A stretch of 64,000 bases of DNA from Bordetella sp. H567 (GCF_001704295.1 NZ_CP012334.1:2740084-2804083), one strand, 5' to 3'. Counted from the first letter of the stretch, positions 33,796 through 43,011 are shown. Numbers and translations are program-made. Notes: generated from the letters alone by a model not told the origin.

Positions 33796-34731
33796 ATGAA
33801 GAAGACCATCGCGGCATTCGCCGTGGGCGCGGCGTGCGCGTTTTCGAGCGTTCCCGCGGCGCACGCCGCCAATGCCAATGCCAACGCCGGTGCAAGCGCA
33901 AATGCGCAGCCGATTCCGGGTGCGGCCCCAGGCGCGCTCCCGGATACCGATGCAGCACGCCACCACGTGCTGGTCCAGGCCGCCCCCGACGTCCGTATCG
34001 ACGTGATCGAGGAGGGCGCGGGCAGGCCGCTCGTGCTGCTGCCCTCGCGCGGCCGCGGCGCGGAGGATTTCGACGACGTCGCCCGGCGCCTGGCGGCCGC
34101 GGGCTATCGTGTGCTGCGCCCCCAGCCCCGAGGCATATTCCAGAGCACCGGCCCCATGCAGAACATCACGCTGCATGACCTGGGCAATGACGTCGCGGCC
34201 GTCATCCGCGACCAGGCCAAACAGCCGGTGGTCATCATCGGCCACGCCTTCGGCAACTGGGTCGCGCGGACCACCAGCGTCGATCATCCCGAGCTCGCGC
34301 GCGGCGTCGTGATCGTGGCGGCCGCCGCGAAGAAATATCCCCCGGGCTTGAGCGAACACGTGGACCGCAGCGCGGACTTGTCCCTGCCCGACGCGGAGCG
34401 GCTGAAATCGCTGCAGTTCGCCTTCTTCGCGCCTGGACACGACGCCAGCGCATGGCTGCGCGGCTGGTATCCGGCCGTCAATGAAAGCCAGCGCCTGGCC
34501 GGCAAGGCAACCAAGCAGTCGGACTGGTGGTCGGGCGGCAAGGTGCCCATGCTGGACCTGCAGGCCGGCAACGACCCCTTCAAGCCCGATTCCACCCGCA
34601 GCGAAGTGAAGGACGAGTTCGGCGATCGCGTGACGATGGTGGTCATCCCGGACGCCGGCCATGCCCTGGTCCCGGAGCAGCCCGCCGCCGTGGTCGACGC
34701 GATCGTGAAATGGGAAAAATCGCTGCCGTGA
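33796..34731 (+). CDS. Exported alpha/beta hydrolase-fold protein with Ala at the nucleophile position
   Basis: 311 residues, signal peptide (about 1-24, AAHAA) then an Ala/Asn-rich linker. The fold is complete, but the nucleophile elbow reads IIGHAFGNW, so the usual serine is Ala151. The acid and the histidine (PDAGHALVPEQ) remain. Related proteins with GHAFGN occur in proteobacteria, so it is a subfamily trait rather than a recent mutation. Classic serine esterase activity is not expected; a binding role or other chemistry is possible. It lies 66 bases after the esterase gene in the same direction. Confidence 0.75.
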   Translation: MKKTIAAFAVGAACAFSSVPAAHAANANANAGASANAQPIPGAAPGALPDTDAARHHVLVQAAPDVRIDVIEEGAGRPLVLLPSRGRGAEDFDDVARRLAAAGYRVLRPQPRGIFQSTGPMQNITLHDLGNDVAAVIRDQAKQPVVIIGHAFGNWVARTTSVDHPELARGVVIVAAAAKKYPPGLSEHVDRSADLSLPDAERLKSLQFAFFAPGHDASAWLRGWYPAVNESQRLAGKATKQSDWWSGGKVPMLDLQAGNDPFKPDSTRSEVKDEFGDRVTMVVIPDAGHALVPEQPAAVVDAIVKWEKSLP

Positions 34732-34956
34732 GGTGTGAGCGCGTTTTCATCCGTACGCCCGCACAGGCAAGCCGGGGCATGACCGCCGATTTGGCCGGAT
34801 TCTCGGCCGCTATGCACGCGCGGCCCGTGGCCCTGCACCACGCAAGCATGAGCTCTTCGAGCAGCTTGTTGAGCCGTATGGTCCTTACCGCCGGGAGAGG
34901 ACGAAGATACAGTTGACCCATGGCTTTCCACTGCTGCTCATTGGATAGGTATTGCG

Positions 34957-35196
34957 ATGAAACGTCTGGGTCTACTGCTGGTGTTCTTTGCCTTGATGGG
35001 GCTCGATACGACGAGGCATGCGACCGCGGCGGACCGGCAAGCGGCAACGCACGCAACCTCATCGACGAATCACACCAGTGTGGTGGCAGCGCCTTTGAAG
35101 AAGCACGGGCGGGAATTTCACCGTCTGGCCGGCCGTGGCGCCAGGCGATGCGACGACCCCCTCATCGAACAGGATAAGGGAGCCTGCAGCGAATAG
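34957..35196 (+). CDS. Small secreted protein or truncated gene
   Basis: 79 residues. The first 25 form a good signal peptide (MKRLGLLLVFFALMGLDTTR then HATAAD), but the rest is low in complexity and has no family likeness. The 3' half reads into a region with a gene fragment on the other strand. It may be the 5' end of a deleted periplasmic gene. Confidence 0.3.
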   Translation: MKRLGLLLVFFALMGLDTTRHATAADRQAATHATSSTNHTSVVAAPLKKHGREFHRLAGRGARRCDDPLIEQDKGACSE

Positions 35197-35328
35197 GATA
35201 GGGGCGAGGCGCCCCGATGATGGCGCCTGGCCCCCGCTCCCAAGTACGCCGCGGCGACGGCGGCACCCCGTTTCTACGCTGAACGCGCGGGAACCCCAGC
35301 CAGCAGAGGGCCGACTCCCTCGGCCACG

Positions 35329-35770
35329 GACACGCAAGCCTTGCCGCTGCGCGTCGCCTTCGCTCGGGCCCACACGTGCGAGCGGCGGATCGTTGAACAT
35401 GCAGTAGGGAATCAGCCTGGCGGTGGTACTACGCGTACCGCCGGCAAGATTGTCCAGCACGATGCGGAAATCGTCGGCCGAGACATGCGTGAATTGCGGA
35501 CTTCCCGCGCATTCTCCAACAGCCCAGATCGCCGGCGCGGTGGTCGCCAAGTGGGCGTCGACCCGGATATAGCCGCGCTCGTCTACTTCCACGCCAGCGG
35601 CTTCCAGGCCGATGCCGCTGGTGTTGGGGACACGTCCGGCCGCGACCAGCAGATCGCTGCCTTCCACGGTTTGCGCGCCGAGCGGCGTTTGCACCATCAC
35701 TCTGACGACGTCGCCGGAACGGCCTTGTACTTCCTTCACGTCGGCGCCTGTGATATCAGCTTCTTCTTTT
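35329..35770 (-). pseudogene. Fragment of a class I pyridine nucleotide-disulfide oxidoreductase
   Basis: About 147 codons resemble the middle of mercuric reductase/dihydrolipoamide dehydrogenase-like flavoproteins: LLVAAGRVPNTSGIGLEAAG, WAVGECAGSPQFTHVSADDF and LIPYCMFNDPPLARVG. The N-terminal FAD part with the redox-active cysteines and the C-terminal dimerisation domain are missing; full proteins have about 450 residues. The frame continues on both sides with unrelated sequence. It is a decayed or rearranged copy. Confidence 0.7.
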
Positions 35771-35803
35771 GGATGCGCAAGAAGGCACCCATAGGGCGGT
35801 TGC

Positions 35804-36310
35804 TTACTCGTGGGTAAGTGCGGCCGGCTTGCGCAGCAGCTTACCCAGCGCATAGGGCCCGGGACCGCCCAGCACCAGCGCGATCAGGCAGGCGCCGTAC
35901 AGCAGGTTCGTTTCGATCCCCGGCGGACCGAACTTGATGCCATCCGGCGTCACCGAGACCAGCTTCACCGCCGAGAAGCCGTAGGGGCCATGCACGGTAA
36001 CCATCGCGACGATCAGCACCGCCAGCATGGGTATGCTCGCCCAACGGATTCCGATTCCCAGCAGGACGGCCAGTCCGCCGCCGACCTCCGCGAGTATGGT
36101 CAGCCAGGCCATCAGATGCGGCTGTGGGACGCCAAGGTTATGCAGTACGTTGGCGAAACCCGCGGGATTGCCGAGCTTGGCGTAGCCGTGCCAAATGAAG
36201 CCGTAGCCCACCATCAGCCGTAGCGCCAATTGGGACCAGGACGCGTAGGCCGATGTGTTGGCGGAAGTATTGGACGGGGACAAACCAAAAAGCTGAAAAG
36301 CGCTGCGCAT
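35804..36310 (-). CDS. DoxX family membrane protein
   Basis: 168 residues from the ATG at 36310 (GGGAG upstream); an ATG at 36328 is an alternative. Four hydrophobic helices, with the family pattern LALRLMVGYGFIWHGYAKLGNPAGFA and TILAEVGGGLAVLLGIGIR. DoxX proteins are small membrane proteins linked in some cases to thiosulfate:quinone or thiol stress systems; the role here is open. The flavoprotein fragment directly downstream may once have been its partner. Confidence 0.82.
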   Translation of the reverse strand: MRSAFQLFGLSPSNTSANTSAYASWSQLALRLMVGYGFIWHGYAKLGNPAGFANVLHNLGVPQPHLMAWLTILAEVGGGLAVLLGIGIRWASIPMLAVLIVAMVTVHGPYGFSAVKLVSVTPDGIKFGPPGIETNLLYGACLIALVLGGPGPYALGKLLRKPAALTHE

Positions 36311-36569
36311 GATGCGGAGAACTCCCATGACGTGGTGTGCGAGTGGAATACGAAGGCCGTTGCAGGCGGCCTCCTGGGTATGTATTTCGTCCGGTCACGT
36401 CAAAAAGTTACAGCCGCTCGCCTGCAATGGATGACTTTGTTCCCGCACACCGGCCAAGCGCCGTGCCGCGGCGCCTGGCGCCAAGGCCAAGGCAGGTATG
36501 GCCCAGCGGCCTATCGGGCGCCGGATTTTGCGGTTTAATGTGAGCCGTCACAAGCAAGGTTTTGCAGTC

Positions 36570-37805
36570 ATGGACGCAGGGCAAGCAGGCGCGAACGGGC
36601 ACATAGTCGTCGTCGGCGCGGGGATCGTCGGCGCATCGGCCGCGTATTTTTTGCGGCAGGCAGGGTGTGCCGTCACGGTGCTGGATGCCAGTACGCCGGC
36701 CGCCGGCGCATCGGGGGCCTCCGATGGCCTGGTGTCGGTGGGCAGCAAGAAGCCCGGTTTCTTGATGAACATCGCCCGCAATGCGCGCGATTTCTACGTC
36801 GAGCTCGAGCGCGACGGCGTCCTGGGCGGGCTGTTCCACCAACGTCCAACGTACCTGTTTGCCCGCGATGAAACCGAAGCGCAACTCATGGCGCTGCACG
36901 GCCGCGACCTGGAAAGCGCCGGGGTGCGGGTGGAAAGCCTGAGCGGCGCGGACTTTGCCCGGCACGTGCCCGGCATATCGCCCGCGATCGTTGCCGCCCT
37001 GGCGGTACCGGATGACGGACACGCACTGGGGTACCAGATCGTCGATCGGATGCTCAAGCGCTCGGACGCACGGGTCGTTCGCGGCGCGACGGTGCGCCGC
37101 ATCCAGCTCCGGCATGGCCGCGCGGTGGGCGTCGCGACCGACGCCGGCGACTTCGCCGGCGATGCCGTCCTGATCGCCGCCGGCCTGGGGTCGACGGCCC
37201 TGGCCGGACTCGGCGATATCCTGCTGCCGCGGAAAGGACAGATCATCATCACCGACCGCGCCAGCGACAACCAGCCGGCATTCCGCGGGCCATTGATGTC
37301 CGCGGCCTATCTGGCCGCGAAGCGCAATGCCGACGCATCCCGCCGCAATCCTGTGAGCCTGGTCATCGATCCGCTGCATACGGGACAATTGCTCATCGGC
37401 GGAACGCGCGAGGACGGGCTGGCCGACCGGGAAACGACCGTCGACCACGTCTCCAGGATCCTGCGGGAAGCCCTTGCCGTCTATCCGCCCATGGAGCGCC
37501 GCCGAGTCATACGCACGTTTGCCGGCGTGCGCACCGCCAGCGTGGACGGCCTGCCTATCGTGGGCAGGCACCCGTCCGTCGATGCGCTGGCCATCGCCAC
37601 GGGGTTCGAGGGCGACGGCATCTGCCTGGGACCGCTGATGGGCCGCCTCGCCGCCCGGATCGTGCTGGACGTGCCCTGCGACCTGGATATCGGCCCCTTA
37701 TCGCCGGCGCGCTTCGCCGGACAGCAGCCCGCCGTATCGCCGGTACTACCGCACGACGCCGGCAACACCGCCATGCCGGCTGCTACTTTTGGAGTCGGGC
37801 CATGA
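36570..37805 (+). CDS. FAD-dependent oxidoreductase, DAO family (beta subunit of opine/hydroxyproline-type oxidase)
   Basis: 411 residues. FAD motif IVVVGAGIVGASAAYFL at about residue 11-27; the end shows the DAO-family block RTASVDGLPIVGRHP and GFEGDGICLGPLMG. It oxidises an amine such as a D-amino acid, opine or hydroxyproline isomer. ATG at 36570 is chosen because the family starts here; AAGG lies 11 bases before. Its stop overlaps the ferredoxin-like gene by four bases, and a third gene follows, giving the three-part architecture of soluble amine dehydrogenases (SoxB-like, 2Fe-2S, SoxA-like). Confidence 0.87.
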   Translation: MDAGQAGANGHIVVVGAGIVGASAAYFLRQAGCAVTVLDASTPAAGASGASDGLVSVGSKKPGFLMNIARNARDFYVELERDGVLGGLFHQRPTYLFARDETEAQLMALHGRDLESAGVRVESLSGADFARHVPGISPAIVAALAVPDDGHALGYQIVDRMLKRSDARVVRGATVRRIQLRHGRAVGVATDAGDFAGDAVLIAAGLGSTALAGLGDILLPRKGQIIITDRASDNQPAFRGPLMSAAYLAAKRNADASRRNPVSLVIDPLHTGQLLIGGTREDGLADRETTVDHVSRILREALAVYPPMERRRVIRTFAGVRTASVDGLPIVGRHPSVDALAIATGFEGDGICLGPLMGRLAARIVLDVPCDLDIGPLSPARFAGQQPAVSPVLPHDAGNTAMPAATFGVGP

Positions 37806-38056
37806 ACGTTTCCCAGCGGCATTTCTTCTGGAAGGAACAGGCCATTCCCTACCGCGAAGGCGAAACACTGGCGCTGGCGCTGCGACGGGCTCAGGTGCGG
37901 GACTTCGGCCCCGCGGCCGGCGGCCAGCAAGGCCGTTATTTCTGCGGCATCGGCCAATGCCAGGCCTGCCTGGTGTCGGTGAACGGCGGCGCGGCGGTCG
38001 AGTCCTGCCTGACCCCCGCCCAGCCCCTGGCCGTGGTTATGCCCGGCGCATTCTGA
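37802..38056 (+). CDS. (2Fe-2S)-binding subunit
   Basis: 84 residues. Cysteines C48, C53, C56 and C69 are in the plant-type ferredoxin spacing (CGIGQCQAC ... C). The small size and position between two flavoprotein genes match the gamma-like subunits of hydroxyproline dehydrogenase and hydrogen cyanide synthase-like complexes. It passes electrons between the flavoproteins. Its ATG overlaps the previous stop. Confidence 0.85.
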   Translation: MNVSQRHFFWKEQAIPYREGETLALALRRAQVRDFGPAAGGQQGRYFCGIGQCQACLVSVNGGAAVESCLTPAQPLAVVMPGAF

Positions 38057-38088
38057 GACCGCACGCATGCATACTGAGAGGGGCGCGC

Positions 38089-39471
38089 ATGCCTACTTCT
38101 CCCGACATCCTGGTGGTCGGCGCTGGGCCGGCCGGCGTCAGCGCGGCAATCGAGGCCGCCACGCGCGGCGCGCGCGTGCTGCTGGTCGAACAGCGGCCGC
38201 ACGCCGGCGGCGCCATTCATCGCGCCGCTTACGACGGCAGCCCCAGCGCCGTGCCGATGCCGTCACGGCACAAGAACAACTGGGCCCGGTTGCAGCGCGA
38301 TCTGGCGCGGTTCTCCGACCGCATCCGCCTGCTGACCTCCGCGGTATTCCTGGGCATCGACGGCCACGGCATCTGCATGATCGACAGCCGTGGCGCCGGC
38401 CAGGTGAAGCTGGTCCGGCCCCGGGCCGTCATCTTCGCCACGGGTGCCACCGAGCGCGTGCCGCAGATACCGGGCTGGGAACTGCCCGGCGTCGTCACGG
38501 CCGGCGGGCTGCAGGTCCAGATGAAGGAAAGCGGCCAGGCCCCGGCCGGCCGTATCCTGGTCGCCGGCAATGGCCCGCTGCCGCTGGCCCTGGGCGCGCA
38601 ACTGGCCGCGCTGGGCAACGCGCCGGTTGCCGTCCTGGAAGCCGCGGATCCTTATCGGAACATCTGGTCCCGGCCCGCCGCGATGCTGGGCCTGGCGGCA
38701 GGCCCAAGGCAACTGCTGGAGGCCGCCACGTATTTCCGTGCGCTGCGGTCGGCCCGCGTGCCGTATCGCACCGCCACGGCCGTCGCCGCGATCAGCCGGG
38801 ACGACGACGGCCTGCAAGTGCAGACCCGCGACCGGCATGGACTCATGCGCGACTACCGGGTGGACCTGCTGGTGCTGCATGGCGGCCTGGCCTGTAACGA
38901 CCGCGGCATTCCGCCGGGCGATACGCACGGCCTCGTTATCGCACGTGCCGGCGATTGCAACCGCGTGCTGGGCGCCGACGCCGCGCCGGGCGAAGGCCGG
39001 CGTGTGGCCGCCGCCGTCATGGCGAAGCTGGATCGCGCCCCGGCGGCGCCGGGAAGGGCCGCGCCCCAGCGCCGCGACGCGCAAGCACCAGGAAGCGCGG
39101 CGCCCCTGGGCCGCCGCGCGGAAGCGCCAGGAAGGCCCGAACCCTTGGCCACCGCCTTCCAGAACTCAATCGGCCGCCTGTTCCACCACGCCGGCGCGCC
39201 GACGGATACGGACGTCGTCATTTGCCGCTGCGAAGGCGTTACCCGGCAGGCCCTTGCCCAGCAGGAGCTGCACTCCGCGCGCGAAACCCGCCTGGTGGGC
39301 CGCATCGGCATGGGCCTGTGCCAGGGCCGTTACTGCGCGCACGCGGCCACCATGGGTATGGCAGCGAAGGAGGGCAGCGCCCTGACCTTGGCCGAGATCG
39401 ATGGCCCCATACCCCGCTGGCCCATCCGGCCGGTGTCCGTCAAGGCACTGGCCGATGCGCAAGATCTTTGA
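38089..39471 (+). CDS. FAD/NAD(P)-binding oxidoreductase with BFD-like 2Fe-2S domain (alpha subunit)
   Basis: 460 residues. N-terminal FAD motif ILVVGAGPAGVSAAIEAA, ATG motif FATGATERVPQIPGW, and a second nucleotide motif (ILVAGNGPLPLALG). A low-complexity Ala/Arg-rich stretch at about 322-355 links to a C-terminal BFD-like domain with C379-x-C381 and C411-x4-C416, which binds a second 2Fe-2S cluster. It is the large subunit of the same dehydrogenase as the two preceding genes. Confidence 0.87.
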   Translation: MPTSPDILVVGAGPAGVSAAIEAATRGARVLLVEQRPHAGGAIHRAAYDGSPSAVPMPSRHKNNWARLQRDLARFSDRIRLLTSAVFLGIDGHGICMIDSRGAGQVKLVRPRAVIFATGATERVPQIPGWELPGVVTAGGLQVQMKESGQAPAGRILVAGNGPLPLALGAQLAALGNAPVAVLEAADPYRNIWSRPAAMLGLAAGPRQLLEAATYFRALRSARVPYRTATAVAAISRDDDGLQVQTRDRHGLMRDYRVDLLVLHGGLACNDRGIPPGDTHGLVIARAGDCNRVLGADAAPGEGRRVAAAVMAKLDRAPAAPGRAAPQRRDAQAPGSAAPLGRRAEAPGRPEPLATAFQNSIGRLFHHAGAPTDTDVVICRCEGVTRQALAQQELHSARETRLVGRIGMGLCQGRYCAHAATMGMAAKEGSALTLAEIDGPIPRWPIRPVSVKALADAQDL

Positions 39472-39559
39472 TGCTCCGTCCACGGCTTAAGCGCGGGCAG
39501 CCCGAAGCGCATCCACGCCTGATCCAAGGGCTCCCGAGCGGGATCCCAAGGCTCTTCAA

Positions 39560-40297
39560 ATGCTTGCAACGCTGACCACCATGAACCGCCTCAACATCGC
39601 TACCCGCCCCGTCGTCCACGGCCTTACCCTGGGCGTGCTCATGCTCGATACCGAATTCACGCGCTTTCCCGGCGAGATCGGCAATGCCGCGACCTGGTCC
39701 GTGCCGCTGCAATTCAAGATCGTACGCGGCGCGACGCCGGAACGCGTCATCGAAGACCAGGGCCGCGGCCTGCTCGATCCGTTCGTGGAAGCGGCACAGG
39801 AACTCATAGACCTGGGCGTACGGGGCATCACGACCAGTTGCGGCTTCCTGGCCCTGTTCCAGCGCGAACTGAGCGCCAGGCTTTCCGTGCCGGTCGCGAC
39901 CAGCTCGCTGTTGCAGGTGCCCATGGTCGAGCGCATGCTGCCGGCGGGCAAGCGTGTCGCCATACTCACGATCAACCGGGCTGCCTTGACGGATGCGCAT
40001 CTGGCCGCCGTCGGCGTGGACCGCACGACCCCGATCGCGGGCATGCCGCCGGATAGCCTCTTCCGGCGCGTCTTCACCGACCAGGCGCAACCGGAGGAGG
40101 CCGATTTCGCGATCCTCGAACGCGAAATGGTGGAAGCGTCCCGCGCGCTGGCGGCCGCGCATCCCGAAGTGGGCGCCATCGTGTTCGAATGCACCAACAT
40201 GCCGCCTTTCGCCGCGGCGGTCCGCAAGGCGACGGGTTTGCCGGTATTCGACATGGTCAATATGCTGCGGTGGTTTATCGACGCCATAGCGGACTAG
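39560..40297 (+). CDS. Aspartate/glutamate racemase family protein
   Basis: 245 residues. Two conserved catalytic cysteines are visible: TTSCGFLALFQ (about residue 94) and IVFECTNMPPFA (about 213), as in the Asp/Glu/hydantoin racemase superfamily. It may interconvert D and L forms of the amino acid handled by the neighbouring dehydrogenase and importer. CCAAGG lies 11 bases before the ATG at 39560; an ATG at 39581 is possible. It has the LGVLMLDTEFTRFPG opening of an uncharacterised subgroup. Confidence 0.78.
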   Translation: MLATLTTMNRLNIATRPVVHGLTLGVLMLDTEFTRFPGEIGNAATWSVPLQFKIVRGATPERVIEDQGRGLLDPFVEAAQELIDLGVRGITTSCGFLALFQRELSARLSVPVATSSLLQVPMVERMLPAGKRVAILTINRAALTDAHLAAVGVDRTTPIAGMPPDSLFRRVFTDQAQPEEADFAILEREMVEASRALAAAHPEVGAIVFECTNMPPFAAAVRKATGLPVFDMVNMLRWFIDAIAD

Positions 40298-40395
40298 GCA
40301 CGACCATGCCCGGGTTTGCCCGTATTGATCCGCACCGCGGAATCGGCGTGCCCCGCCATCGGTGGATGTCGCGGCCGGCTATGCACAAAAATATG

Positions 40396-40416
40396 GCGCG
40401 ATCGTGAATATCGCGC
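40396..40416. promoter_or_regulatory. Inverted repeat upstream of the amino acid ABC importer
   Basis: GCGCGAT, seven bases, ATCGCGC, 112 bases before the receptor start. It could be an operator or a hairpin. No regulator gene sits nearby on this side. Confidence 0.3.
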
Positions 40417-40528
40417 TTCTGGCAGGGGGTAGGGGCGATTAGAATGCCTGCCGGTACGCAAGTCCGGCGCCGCGCGCGGCTTTCCAAAGCGCCTGCCGGC
40501 CATGTTTTGACGCATTCAGGAGAATCCC

Positions 40529-41365
40529 GTGATCACACGCAGAAGTTTTGTTTCCGCCACGTGCGCGTTCGGCCTCGGGTCGATGATTTCCATGCCGGCG
40601 CTGGCCCAGCAAGCCGAATCCACCATGGAACGCATCAAGCGGACCAAGGTCTTGCGCACCGGCTTCGTCGCGGGCGCGGCGCCGTATTTCGTCAAGTCGG
40701 TCGCGACCGGGCAATGGCAGGGCTTCTGCGTCGATTTCTCCAATCAGCTGGCCGAGTCCCTCGGCGTCAAGCTGCAGGCCATCGATACCACCTGGGGCAA
40801 TGCGGTGCTCGACCTGCAATCGAACAAGATCGACTGCATGTTCGGCCTGGCGCCCACCGAGCAGCGCAAGAAGACCGTCGCCTTCACCGATCCCCTGTTC
40901 CAGAACACCTTCACGCTGGTCGCGAAGAAGAGCCTGGATCCCAAGACCTGGGACGAGGTCAACCGGCCGGAAGTGCGCCTGTCGGTCGACCAGGGTTCCA
41001 ACCAGGACACCTTCGCCACCCAGACGCTGACCAAGGCCTCGCTGCATCGTTTCGAGACCTCCGGCGATGCGACCCTCGCGCTGCAGACCGGCCGGGTGGA
41101 CGCGCAGGTGCTGGTGATCCTGCTGGCCGTGACCGTGCTGTCGAAGTCCCCGCAATTGGGCCACCTGGTGATCCCGACACCGGCCGCGACGGCGCCCACC
41201 GCCATCGGCGTGCAGAAGGAGGCCGACCAGGCCTTCACCGAATACGTCAACCAGTGGCTGGCCACCGAGCGCTCCAAGGGCCTGATCAAGCAGACCATCG
41301 TCGACAACATGCAGAAGCTGGCCGGCGTGGATCCCAAGCTGTTCCCCAAGGAAGCCACGTTCTGA
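40529..41365 (+). CDS. Polar amino acid ABC transporter substrate-binding protein
   Basis: 278 residues, SBP_bac_3 type. GTG start at 40529 with AGGAGAA before it. The N-terminus is twin-arginine-like (ITRRSFVSATCAFGLGSM), cleaved near ALAQQ at about 27. The block GKL-type GFCVDFSNQLAESLGVKLQ and KIDCMFGLAPTEQRKKTVAFTDP is the standard for glutamine/aspartate-type receptors. It feeds the permease and ATPase encoded next. The nearby racemase and amine dehydrogenase suggest an amino acid or opine as ligand. Confidence 0.88.
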   Translation: MITRRSFVSATCAFGLGSMISMPALAQQAESTMERIKRTKVLRTGFVAGAAPYFVKSVATGQWQGFCVDFSNQLAESLGVKLQAIDTTWGNAVLDLQSNKIDCMFGLAPTEQRKKTVAFTDPLFQNTFTLVAKKSLDPKTWDEVNRPEVRLSVDQGSNQDTFATQTLTKASLHRFETSGDATLALQTGRVDAQVLVILLAVTVLSKSPQLGHLVIPTPAATAPTAIGVQKEADQAFTEYVNQWLATERSKGLIKQTIVDNMQKLAGVDPKLFPKEATF

Positions 41366-41458
41366 TTCATCGCCGGGGACGTCCGCCGTCCCCACGCGAC
41401 GCGCCGGTGTCCCGACGTGGACGCCGGCTGGATAGCGCGGGACATACAAGGAGGTGTC

Positions 41459-42133
41459 GTGTACCGCTGGGACTTTGGTGCCGTCTGGGTCTACCACAAG
41501 TTATTGTTGAGCGGCCTGGCCTATACCGTCGTGTATACGGTCATCGTGGTGGTGGCCGGCCTGGTCGTGGGCCTGGTCGTCGGCATCGGGCGGGTGCGTG
41601 CGCCCGTGTTCATCGCGGGCATCCTGCGCGCCTATGTGGAGATCTTCCGCTGCACGCCTGTACTGGTGCAGCTGATCTGGTTCTACTACGCGCTGCCCAT
41701 CCTGACGAATATCGAGATGTCGCCCACGATGGCCGCGGCGCTTTCGCTGACGCTGTACGGCGGCGCCTTTTATTCGGAAATCGTGCGCGCCGGCATCCTG
41801 GGCGTGGACTGGGGGCAGACGGAGGCGGGGCTGGCCATGGGCATGCGCAACAAGCAGGTCATGCGCCGCATCATCCTGCCCCAGGCGTTCCGGCGCATGG
41901 TGCCGCCGCTGATGAGCCAGTCTATCATGCAGTTGAAGAACACCTCGCTGCTGTCGGTCATCGCCGTGCCGGACCTGCTGTACCAGGCGCAATCGGCGGC
42001 GCACGACTCCTACCGCCCGCTGGAGCTCTATACGATCGCGGCCCTGTGCTATTTCGCGGTACTGTTTCCCGCGACGCTGTGGTCCAAGCGCATTGAAAAC
42101 CGTCTCGCGAAGCAGGACAGGAACGCATCATGA
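41459..42133 (+). CDS. Polar amino acid ABC permease (HisM/GlnP type)
   Basis: 224 residues from the GTG at 41459, which follows AAGGAGG at 41448-41454; an upstream GTG lacks such a site. Four or five helices and the EAA loop EAGLAMGMRNKQVMRRIILPQAFRR. It likely works as a homodimer. The stop overlaps the ATPase start (ATGA). Confidence 0.9.
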   Translation: MYRWDFGAVWVYHKLLLSGLAYTVVYTVIVVVAGLVVGLVVGIGRVRAPVFIAGILRAYVEIFRCTPVLVQLIWFYYALPILTNIEMSPTMAAALSLTLYGGAFYSEIVRAGILGVDWGQTEAGLAMGMRNKQVMRRIILPQAFRRMVPPLMSQSIMQLKNTSLLSVIAVPDLLYQAQSAAHDSYRPLELYTIAALCYFAVLFPATLWSKRIENRLAKQDRNAS

Positions 42134-42894
42134 GCGGCCCGATGATAGAAATCAGCAAGCTCAGCAAGCGATTCGGCGACCACGTGGTGCTGAAGGACAT
42201 CACACTGCAGGTCGAGAAGGGCACCGTGGTGGCGATGATCGGTCCGTCTGGATCGGGCAAGTCCACCTTGCTACGCTGCATCAATCTGCTGACCATCCCC
42301 GACGGCGGCACGATAAGGGTAGGCGAGCGCAGCATGGATTTCACCAGCGGCCACGGCAGGCGGATGCACGAGAAGGACCTGGCCAGCTATCGCGCCACCA
42401 CCGGCATGGTGTTCCAGCACTTCAACCTGTTCCCCCACATGACGGTCCTCCAGAACGTGATGGAAGGCCCCGTGACGGTGAAGAAAACGCCGAAGACGCA
42501 GGCTCGCGAACAGGCGATGGTACTGTTGACGCGTGTCGGCCTGGCCGACAAGGCGGACGCCTATCCGGACATGCTGTCGGGGGGGCAGAAGCAGCGCGTG
42601 GCGATCGCGCGCGCCCTGGCGCTGCGGCCGGACGTCATGCTGTTCGACGAGGCAACGTCCGCGCTGGACCCGGAACTGGTGGGCGAAGTGCTCGCCGTCA
42701 TCAAGGGGCTGGCCGAGGACGGCATGACCATGATCCTGGTCACCCATGAAATCGCCTTCGCCCGTGAGGTCGCCGACCAGGTGATCTTCATGCGCGACGG
42801 CGTCGTGGTGGAGGCAGGCCCCGCCACGCAGGTCATCGACGCGCCCGCGCAGGCCGCCACGCAATCCTTCCTGGCGCGCTTCAATCGGGGCTGA
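42130..42894 (+). CDS. Polar amino acid ABC ATPase (GlnQ type)
   Basis: 254 residues. Walker A GPSGSGKSTLLRCIN, FQHFNLFPHMTVLQNVM, signature LSGGQKQRVAIARAL, Walker B MLFDEATSALDPE and VTHEIAFAREV are all present, typical of GlnQ/HisP. It completes the importer. The operon ends at a convergent gene. Confidence 0.93.
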   Translation: MSGPMIEISKLSKRFGDHVVLKDITLQVEKGTVVAMIGPSGSGKSTLLRCINLLTIPDGGTIRVGERSMDFTSGHGRRMHEKDLASYRATTGMVFQHFNLFPHMTVLQNVMEGPVTVKKTPKTQAREQAMVLLTRVGLADKADAYPDMLSGGQKQRVAIARALALRPDVMLFDEATSALDPELVGEVLAVIKGLAEDGMTMILVTHEIAFAREVADQVIFMRDGVVVEAGPATQVIDAPAQAATQSFLARFNRG

Positions 42895-42944
42895 AAGCCT
42901 GTGAACGGGTCTTCCGGGCGTGGCGTGGAAGCTCCGCCCGTGAA

Positions 42945-42976
42945 CGCCAGGCTTCCGGTGGGCGGCCAGCCTGGCG
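42945..42976. terminator. Hairpin between convergent transport genes
   Basis: CGCCAGGCT and its exact complement AGCCTGGCG enclose a 14-base loop between the ATPase end and the Bug receptor end. No T-run is seen, but the position between convergent genes fits a bidirectional stop. Confidence 0.4.
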
Positions 42977-43011
42977 ATAAACCGCTAGCGCGCCCACAAC
43001 GGCACGCAGGC

